The notes under the pieces: generated by a model
The model's database searches: none
What the model was told of the DNA's origin: nothing
Seen by the model: the letters and a program-made list of their open reading frames with translations, nothing else
Part shown: piece after piece, positions 1 to 3,914 of the stretch
Position numbering within the stretch: position 1 is the first letter of the stretch
How the letters are laid out: each line of letters starts with the position of its first letter
Source of the DNA: Phycisphaerae bacterium
Lineage (GTDB): Bacteria; Planctomycetota; Phycisphaerae; UBA1845; Fen-1342
Assembly: GCA_016935035.1 (NCBI GenBank)
Contig: JAFGRR010000080.1
Coordinates: 1 to 5,723, forward strand
DNA length: 5,723 nucleotides
Direction of reading: 5' to 3'
Made by a program: the position numbers and the translations under genes

Positions 1-52
1 CCTTGATGTTGGTGCCGCCGAGGTCGATGCCGATGGTGCATTTGCGTGCCAT
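1..52 (-). CDS. ROK-family sugar kinase (glucokinase-like), N-terminal fragment
   Basis: The visible 17 codons read MARKCTIGIDLGGTNIK and continue off the left edge. A beta strand followed by the DLGGTN phosphate-binding loop (residues 10-15) within the first 20 residues is the signature of ROK-family kinases. These cytosolic enzymes phosphorylate glucose or related sugars with ATP; closely related members are transcriptional repressors, but those usually carry a helix-turn-helix domain before this loop, and there is no room for one here. The ATG at 52 is preceded on the minus strand by GGAG (63-66) with a 10-base spacer, which supports this start. The gene lies 78 bp downstream of the amidohydrolase in the same direction, so co-transcription is possible. 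The sugar-binding and zinc motifs are outside the window, so substrate cannot be judged. Confidence 0.85.
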   Translation of the reverse strand, partial: MARKCTIGIDLGGTNIK

Positions 53-130
53 ACCGCCCAATCTCCGGCGATGTGCCGGGCGTTTGCCGGCCGAATCATG
101 GTCGCGGTGCATTGTACGGCGTTTGTGCGA

Positions 131-1771
131 CTACGCCTCCCCGCGAAGGTGAGGTTTCCCGCCCACGACGCAGCCCGCGATCGGCAGTGAGAGCAGGTCG
201 GCCGGCTTGGCGCGCAGCGGATCTTCGTCCCACACGGTAAGGTCCGCCGGCGCACCGACTGCCAGCGTGCCGTGCGGCAGGGGCAGGCCGAGTCCTTCGG
301 CGGCACCACGCGTGAAGCCGCGCAACGCCTCCTCGGTTGTGAGACGCTGTATCGGAAACCAGCCGCCATCGGGTTGCAGGTCAGTATCGGTGCGCATGGT
401 CGCGCCGAACAGACTGCGCCGCGGGTCGATTGATTCGATCGGTACGTCGGAGCCAAGGCACAGCGGCACGCCGGCTTCGAGCAGGTCACGAAACGCGTAC
501 GTGCGGCGGCGGGCCTTGGGCCAGTGTCGGTCGGCGGTGCTTATGTCGCCGATGATGTGGCAGGGTTGTACCGACGCGACGATGCGATGCTTGGCCATGC
601 GGCGTACATCAGCGGCGCGAATGCACTGCACGTGTTCGATGCGGTGGGGCAGCGGCATGTGCTCGACCCGGCGGGCGGCGGCGATGGCACTGATGGCGTC
701 GTGCACCGCGTGATCGCCTATGGCGTGAATCCACACGGCCCAACCATGCTGAGCAGCTTTGACGACCGTGTGCTCCAACTCATCGCCGGCTAGCAAGGCG
801 ACGCCGTGGAATCCAGCTTGGTCCGGATAAGTGTCATACATGTAAGCAGTCTGTGACCCGAGCGCGCCGTCGACGAAGATCTTGACCGCGCCGAGGCGCA
901 GCCAGTCATCCCCGAGGCCGCTGCGCAGGCCCATGCTGATCGCGGCGTCCAACTCGCCCAGTGGGATGGCGTGGGTGACGCGGAGGCCGAGTGTGCCGTT
1001 CTGACGCTGGCGTTGAAAGTGCGTGAGCGACGGCGCATCGTCCATACAGCAGACGCCTGTGATGCCGAGGCTCCAGGCCGTCCGATATGCCGCCTGAAGC
1101 GCGCGGTCGATTGTGCGTGCGGCGCGGGTCTCGGTGCATAGCCCGAAGTCGCGCAATGGGCTTGGCAGGTTGTCGACGGCGGACTCCTGGACGATCCCGG
1201 TGGGGCGACCGCGGTGATCGCGCAAATACCGGCCGCCCGGCGGGTCCGGCGTTCGCGCAGTGATATTCAGCAGGCGCAGAGCGGCGGTGTTGAGCCAGGC
1301 GGTGTGGCCATCGCGAGCCCGGACCATCGCCGGGGCGTTCGGGATTGCGCGATCCAACTCACGGGCGGTGGGAAAGTCGCGCTGCCACCGATTCTGATCA
1401 AAGCCGCGGCCCAGCACCCAGTCTCCCACGCGGCGTTGCATTTGCTCGGAATGAAGGTGGACAAGAGTCGTGTCCAGCGTCGGCAGTCCGGTAACGTCGA
1501 TCACTAATTGCGTGCCGAGCGCCCAGTAGTAGAGGTGAGTATGTGAGTCGACGAGGCCGGGCGTCACGACCGTGTGTGGCAGGTTCAGTACACGCGTCGA
1601 AGCGCCGCGGGCGCGGAGCAGTGTACGTGCCGGGCCAAGTGCCACGACCCTGCCCTCGGCAATCGCGAGTGCCTCGGCGCCGCGCGGCCGCGTGGCGAAG
1701 GTATGGCAGTGGCGCGCAATGACGATCAGATCGGGGGTCGGCATACGAGGCCGTTCGCGGGCATCATTCAC
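131..1771 (-). CDS. YtcJ-type metal-dependent amidohydrolase (Amidohydro_3)
   Basis: This is a complete enzyme of about 546 residues, the usual length for the YtcJ/AepA group of the amidohydrolase superfamily. Members are metal-dependent hydrolases of C-N bonds, mostly of unknown substrate. Numbered from the GTG at 1771, the TIM-barrel metal ligands are all visible: the HTH motif (His78, His80) after PGLVDS, Lys297 in VKIFVDGA, His349 in WIHAIGD, His376 to His380 in HRIEH, and Asp442 in LGSDVPIES. A small beta-sandwich segment flanks the barrel at both ends; the C-terminal part has GxPADLTVWDEDP. No signal peptide is seen, so it is probably cytosolic. Start choice: an in-frame TTG at 1792 extends further but has no ribosome site. 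The GTG at 1771 has GGAG at 1782-1785, 10 bases upstream. The ATG at 1744 has no ribosome site but begins right at the conserved region, and is the main alternative. The enzyme appears intact; substrate is unknown. A ROK kinase follows downstream. Confidence 0.9.
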   Translation of the reverse strand: MNDARERPRMPTPDLIVIARHCHTFATRPRGAEALAIAEGRVVALGPARTLLRARGASTRVLNLPHTVVTPGLVDSHTHLYYWALGTQLVIDVTGLPTLDTTLVHLHSEQMQRRVGDWVLGRGFDQNRWQRDFPTARELDRAIPNAPAMVRARDGHTAWLNTAALRLLNITARTPDPPGGRYLRDHRGRPTGIVQESAVDNLPSPLRDFGLCTETRAARTIDRALQAAYRTAWSLGITGVCCMDDAPSLTHFQRQRQNGTLGLRVTHAIPLGELDAAISMGLRSGLGDDWLRLGAVKIFVDGALGSQTAYMYDTYPDQAGFHGVALLAGDELEHTVVKAAQHGWAVWIHAIGDHAVHDAISAIAAARRVEHMPLPHRIEHVQCIRAADVRRMAKHRIVASVQPCHIIGDISTADRHWPKARRRTYAFRDLLEAGVPLCLGSDVPIESIDPRRSLFGATMRTDTDLQPDGGWFPIQRLTTEEALRGFTRGAAEGLGLPLPHGTLAVGAPADLTVWDEDPLRAKPADLLSLPIAGCVVGGKPHLRGEA

Positions 1772-1797
1772 GGACACCAGTCTCCATCTCAAGGCAA

Positions 1798-1825
1798 GTG
1801 ATAATCACGTGGTATGGCGGTTGAA
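1798..1825 (-). promoter_or_regulatory. Possible sigma-70 promoter with an overlapping palindromic operator-like site
   Basis: On the plus strand GTGATAATCAC (1798-1808) is an 11-base perfect palindrome with a single central base. Read on the minus strand it contains TATCAC, which could act as a -10 box, with TTCAAC (plus 1820-1825) 16 bases upstream as a weak -35. Transcription would begin near 1791, about 20 bases before the preferred amidohydrolase start and after the in-frame TTG at 1792. A palindrome covering the -10 is the usual position for a repressor site. Both boxes are poor matches to consensus, so this is tentative. Confidence 0.3.
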
Positions 1826-1981
1826 TGATACCCCGGTGAAACTACGGGGCCGATCGTGGGGGAGCGTAATCAGCGCAAAAAAAGAATGGGACAGGCTTGT
1901 GGCGACCAGGGTGTTCGGGCCGAAGGGAGGGGGTGGCCGCCACGTTGTTGCCTGCCCCATTCACTGTCACTATATCGTACG

Positions 1982-1997
1982 AGCACGTGTCGTGCCA
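1982..1997 (-). promoter_or_regulatory. Sigma-54-type -24/-12 promoter element
   Basis: On the minus strand the sequence reads TGGCACG, four bases, then GTGCT. The sigma-54 (RpoN) consensus is TGGCACG-N4-TTGCW, so 11 of 12 specified positions agree. The invariant GG (1995-1996) and GC (1983-1984) are exactly 10 bases apart, and the preceding GAAC also fits the purine/pyrimidine preference. Transcription would start near 1971 and run towards the amidohydrolase, leaving a leader of roughly 200 bases. Inverted repeats at 2075-2100 and 2094-2104 lie about 105-135 bases upstream, where activators of sigma-54 usually bind. The element also forms a GCACG/CGTGC hairpin on its own, so a chance palindrome cannot be excluded. 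Confidence 0.4.
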
Positions 1998-2146
1998 GTT
2001 CACTTTTTGTAGTTTTTCTGTACTGACGCAACATGTCGCTGTTTTAAACGCGCGGCACGTGGGGAAGTCGCGCAGGCGTTTGTGGATTTCCGCACACGCC
2101 GTGTCTCTGGCCCATGCCGCCGTGCGCGGATTCTTGGCCCGAGAAC

Positions 2147-2175
2147 TTGATTCCAGGGCCGATCCTTCATAGGCT
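2147..2175 (+). promoter_or_regulatory. Likely promoter of tRNA-Thr
   Basis: TTGATT (2147-2152) matches four of six bases of the -35 consensus, all in the TTGA part. After a 17-base spacer, TAGGCT (2170-2175) keeps the three most important -10 bases (T1, A2, T6). Transcription would begin near 2182, giving a short leader of about 22 bases before the mature tRNA, which would be removed by RNase P. Called by position and consensus only. Confidence 0.4.
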
Positions 2176-2203
2176 GATTGCGCACGGAATGTTCCGGACC
2201 GCC

Positions 2204-2275
2204 GCCGATGTAGCTCAATGGCAGAGCACGGCTTTCGTAAAGCCGGGGTTGTGGGTTCGACTCCCACCATCGGCT
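2204..2275 (+). tRNA. tRNA-Thr, anticodon CGT
   Basis: A full cloverleaf can be drawn. The acceptor stem GCCGATG (2204-2210) pairs perfectly with CATCGGC (2268-2274), with T2275 as discriminator. The D arm is GCTC/GAGC with a compact seven-base loop that keeps the two Gs. The anticodon stem CGGCT/AGCCG is perfect and its loop TTCGTAA places CGT at 2236-2238, reading the threonine codon ACG. The variable loop has five bases. The T arm GTGGG/CCCAC closes the loop TTCGACT. The CCA end is not encoded and must be added by CCA-adding enzyme. The anticodon is preferred in GC-rich genomes where ACG codons are common. A run of seven Ts (2279-2285) follows directly. Confidence 0.97.
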
Positions 2276-2304
2276 TTGTTTTTTTCTTAGCGCAACTCAC
2301 GCCG

Positions 2305-2329
2305 GCCGTCCACGCCCGGACGGTGTTTT
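2305..2329 (+). terminator. Possible intrinsic terminator after tRNA-Thr
   Basis: CCGTCC (2306-2311) and GGACGG (2318-2323) form a perfect six-base stem, extended by a G-T pair, with a six-base loop. The stem is followed by TGTTTT (2324-2329). It lies 30 bases past the tRNA end. The T-run at 2279-2285, directly after the tRNA acceptor and T stems, could already stop many transcripts, so this may be a backup. The T tract is short. Confidence 0.45.
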
Positions 2330-2839
2330 CCCCTATGTGCATTCCAGTTAGTGCAACACCGCGTGGTTTTGCGGTGCCGTGACCGCCGCACCGCGTCGCC
2401 GAGCGGGCCGGCCATCGCCACGCCCACGCGCCACGTGTCAGGCCGCCGGTGCGTCGCCTGCTCGGTTAGGTACGGCCAGCGCGCCGCGCCTCTTGGATGC
2501 GTCGCCGAGAACGGCGCGCCGTGCCGGTGACTCGGTGCAGCATGCCACCGCGCGTGCGCGGCGCGCTGTGCTCGTGCGTGCAGGATGAACGCGCGCGACA
2601 CGGCATGCGACGTCGCGCGAGCGCGACGAAAGAAGATGTGCACAGTCGCGCGTTGATGCAACACATCACGGTGCGGCCGCGTGCCGCGTCGCGCGTGCAT
2701 GTTTGTGGATGAGCATTAGCGCGGCGACATTACACGTTTGCGCGAGCGTGATTCACGTGCGATTGATCGCTGTTGTGGCGACGTGTGCGTATCACGCGCA
2801 TCGATTTCGCCGCGCGATGGTCCATGATCCGGTCGCAAC

Positions 2840-2897
2840 TTTTTTCAAAAAAAGCATGCAACGCTGCTGTAAACTCAGTGCGTGATTGATATACAAT
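2840..2897 (+). promoter_or_regulatory. Candidate promoter of a small RNA, with UP-like A/T tract
   Basis: TGATATACAAT (2887-2897) gives an extended -10: TG, one base, then TATACA, or alternatively TACAAT (five of six consensus bases). TGTAAA (2868-2873), 16 bases upstream of TATACA, is a weak -35. The T6-C-A7 tract (2840-2853) stands out in this GC-rich DNA and would fall roughly 50-64 bases before the start, the region bound by the alpha subunit of RNA polymerase in strong promoters. Predicted start is near 2904. The only downstream transcript it could serve before the next terminator is the short structured RNA. Confidence 0.4.
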
Positions 2898-2903
2898 ATG
2901 CGA

Positions 2904-3025
2904 TGAAGTCAGACGGGCCACATCGGGCTCGACGCCTGACGACAACCACGCGACCGCAGTGGCGGATCGCACGACGCGATGGAAGGACCTGGAAGCGCGC
3001 CACGGCTGGGCCTTCCATCTTTTTA
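2904..3025 (+). ncRNA. Putative structured small RNA of about 120 nt
   Basis: I do not recognise a known RNA family. The stretch lies between a promoter-like element and an intrinsic terminator and folds along its length. Hairpin 1 pairs GTCAGACG (2908-2915) with CGCCTGAC (2933-2940), one A-C mismatch, plus an inner GCC/GGC. Hairpin 2 pairs CCACGC (2946-2951) with GCAGTGG (2956-2962), one bulged A, with a four-base loop. Hairpin 3 pairs ATCGC (2966-2970) with GCGAT (2976-2980), loop ACGAC. The terminator stem begins at 2978, so hairpin 3 and the base of the terminator compete. Four GGA triplets (2964, 2981, 2985, 2991) could suit a CsrA-type binding protein, but most lie in stems. No downstream gene is in the same direction, so a riboswitch or leader is unlikely; a stand-alone RNA or an antisense regulator of the elbB tail are the options. 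Ends are estimates. Confidence 0.4.
2978..3024 (+). terminator. Intrinsic terminator of the putative small RNA
   Basis: GATGGAAGG (2978-2986) pairs perfectly with CCTTCCATC (3011-3019). With A2987 bulged, CCTGG (2988-2992) extends the stem against CTGGG (3006-3010) using two G-U pairs. The stem is followed at once by five Ts (3020-3024), the classic form on the plus strand. The opposite strand has no matching T run, so it is directional. There is no protein gene upstream on the plus strand, and the tRNA is 700 bases away with its own stop signals, which implies a separate plus-strand transcript ending here. Confidence 0.6.
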
Positions 3026-3059
3026 TGCGCGTGTCGCGCGGCATCGCGTCTGACGCGCA

Positions 3060-3110
3060 AACAAACCGGCATCCCGCGCGAGTTGACGAAGCTCGGCGGG
3101 ATGCCGTTTT
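3060..3110 (-). terminator. Strong intrinsic terminator of elbB, possibly bidirectional
   Basis: CGGCATCCCGC (3067-3077) and GCGGGATGCCG (3096-3106) are perfect 11-base inverted repeats. The stem continues with CGAG/CTCG (3079-3082 and 3092-3095) after one bulged G, leaving a nine-base loop. On the minus strand it is followed by GTTTGTTTG, and it lies about 40 bases after the elbB stop. On the plus strand four Ts (3107-3110) follow, so it could also stop read-through from the small RNA into elbB. Confidence 0.75.
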
Positions 3111-3143
3111 GTGCTTGATTTCAGGGAGTTTTCGCAGCGGCGG

Positions 3144-3803
3144 TCAGATCATCTCCAGCACCTTGTCCACGAGCTTGCGGATGCCTTCGAAGACTTCGGC
3201 GGGCCCCTTGCCCAGCATGTACGCCGGCGTGGTCACGACATGATGGGCCGCGTCGGCGACGATGTCGGTGACGGCGCACTTGCGATGCACGCAGCCCATG
3301 TGCTCGATGGCACGCGCCGTGGCCGGATCATCGCCGATCGTCACGGTCGCGCTGACATTGCTATGTTCGGCGACGCGCGCCAACAATGCCGGCGCGATGC
3401 AGATCGCGCCGACCGGCTTGCGGGCCTCGAGCATGTCCGCGATCAAACGCTTGGTGGACAGCTGCACGGTGCACTCCGGACCGGCGTCCGCGAAGTTGCA
3501 GAGGTTCTTGGCGGCGCCGAAACCGCCTGGAATCACGAGGGCGTCGAGCTCGGCCGCCGTCACGTCGGCCACGTCGCGAATCTCGCCGCGTGCGATGCGT
3601 GCCGCCTCGGTCAGCACGTTGCGTTTCTCGGCGGCGGGTTGCTGCGTGCGGTGGTCGACGACCGCCGCCTGTTCGATGTTCGGCGCGCAGCAGACAGCCT
3701 CGGCGCCGCGCTGGTTGAGTGCCAGCAGCGTCAGCACCGACTCGTGAATCTCCGCGCCGTCAAAGACGCCGCAACCCGAAAGGAGCACTCCGACTTTCGG
3801 CAT
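3144..3803 (-). CDS. elbB: ElbB family glyoxalase-like protein (DJ-1/PfpI superfamily)
   Basis: The 219-residue product closely follows Escherichia coli ElbB (217 residues) from end to end, by recall of that sequence. Shared blocks include GVLLSGCGVFDGAEIHES near the start, RNVLTEAARIARGEI (61-75), ELDALVIPGGFGAAKNLCNF (85-104), CIAPAL around Cys135, and VVTTPAYMLG (189-198). The fold is the class I glutamine amidotransferase-like DJ-1 type. Cys135 sits at the nucleophile elbow and Glu18 near the N-terminus would support it. ElbB has weak glyoxalase activity on glyoxal in vitro; an old link to isoprenoid synthesis is not well established. Cytosolic, no signal peptide. The ATG at 3803 has GGAG (3813-3816) nine bases upstream; an in-frame GTG at 3818 would add five residues that overlap the ribosome site and was rejected. 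The gene ends before a strong terminator and its leader carries a long hairpin. Confidence 0.93.
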   Translation of the reverse strand: MPKVGVLLSGCGVFDGAEIHESVLTLLALNQRGAEAVCCAPNIEQAAVVDHRTQQPAAEKRNVLTEAARIARGEIRDVADVTAAELDALVIPGGFGAAKNLCNFADAGPECTVQLSTKRLIADMLEARKPVGAICIAPALLARVAEHSNVSATVTIGDDPATARAIEHMGCVHRKCAVTDIVADAAHHVVTTPAYMLGKGPAEVFEGIRKLVDKVLEMI

Positions 3804-3827
3804 GGTCTTTCTCTCCACTAATGGCGG

Positions 3828-3857
3828 GCGGTGTCAGGCATGAGAGCCTGACGCCGC
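3828..3857 (-). promoter_or_regulatory. Long hairpin in the elbB leader, between elbB and the upstream gene
   Basis: GCGGTGTCAGGC (3828-3839) pairs with GCCTGACGCCGC (3846-3857) around the six-base loop ATGAGA: 12 positions, with one G-T pair on the plus strand that becomes a C-A mismatch on the minus strand. It lies about 12 bases upstream of the elbB ribosome site. No T run follows on either strand, so it is not a standard intrinsic terminator. It could be a Rho-type or T-less stop for the upstream gene, an mRNA stabiliser, or a protein site. Confidence 0.5.
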
Positions 3858-3914
3858 GTTGCGTCCGGAAGACGACCGACGAGGCGTTGGCCGCTACATG
3901 GGCCGGTGCGGATT

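Larger units (their letters stand above)
1793..2203. other. Intergenic region between amidohydrolase and tRNA-Thr
   Basis: No open frame here looks like a protein: the ones present are short, arginine-, alanine- and serine-rich, and have no motif or ribosome site. What can be seen is regulatory: the palindrome and weak promoter next to the amidohydrolase, a CCCCG/CGGGG hairpin (1831-1835 with 1845-1849), the sigma-54-like element, a T-rich stretch at 2002-2017, an inverted repeat GGCG..TGTG/CACACGCC (2075-2100), and the tRNA promoter. The divergent arrangement means promoters of both strands share this DNA. Confidence 0.6.
2276..2903. other. Gene-free region between tRNA-Thr and the putative small RNA
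   Basis: No believable protein gene was found on either strand. The open frames are His/Arg/Ala-rich, lack ribosome sites and motifs, and look like chance frames in GC-rich DNA. The region holds the tRNA terminator; alternating repeats CACCGC (2357-2362), GCGGTGC (2371-2377) and GCACCGC (2388-2394); a 12-base palindrome at 2511-2522; a perfect inverted repeat CGTCGCGC/GCGCGACG (2611-2618 and 2621-2628); many CGCG words between about 2570 and 2820, including TCGCGCG at 2613, 2646 and 2689; and a T6-C-A7 tract at 2840-2853. It could be decayed sequence or hold unrecognised RNA. Confidence 0.6.

Noticed and set aside
1790..1792. TTG at 1792 as the amidohydrolase start
   Set aside because: It has no ribosome site, and the GGAG at 1782-1785 lies inside the extension, pointing to the GTG at 1771 or the ATG at 1744.
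1831..1849. CCCCG/CGGGG hairpin as a terminator
   Set aside because: Only five pairs and no T run on either side; it lies in the leader of the amidohydrolase and was noted only as a feature of that intergenic region.
1572..2012. Plus-strand open frame of 146 codons overlapping the amidohydrolase 5' end and the intergenic DNA
   Set aside because: Half of it is antisense to a well-supported enzyme and the rest covers regulatory DNA. No recognisable domain.
2287..2700. Minus-strand open frame of 137 codons in the gene-free region
   Set aside because: The product is His/Arg/Ala-rich without hydrophobic core pattern, motif or ribosome site, and it reads through the tRNA terminator hairpin. It is best explained by lack of stop codons in GC-rich DNA.
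2081..2709. Two TTTGTGGAT words (about 2079-2087 and 2701-2709) resembling DnaA boxes, near an A/T tract, as a possible replication origin
   Set aside because: The second matches the reverse DnaA box at 8 of 9 positions and the first at 7 of 9, but there are only two, over 600 bases apart, with no dnaA or dnaN neighbour and no AT-rich unwinding region.
2752..2762. TTCACGTG core as a parS-like centromere site
   Set aside because: Only the central CACGTG core fits; the outer arms of the 16-base parS consensus do not match, and a similar core at 1806 is also isolated.
3111..3821. Plus-strand open frame of 236 codons opposite elbB
   Set aside because: It mirrors the elbB coding region almost exactly; the translation is rich in His, Arg and Asp with no motif, which is what the antisense frame of a GC-rich gene gives. 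elbB has clear family similarity and a good ribosome site.
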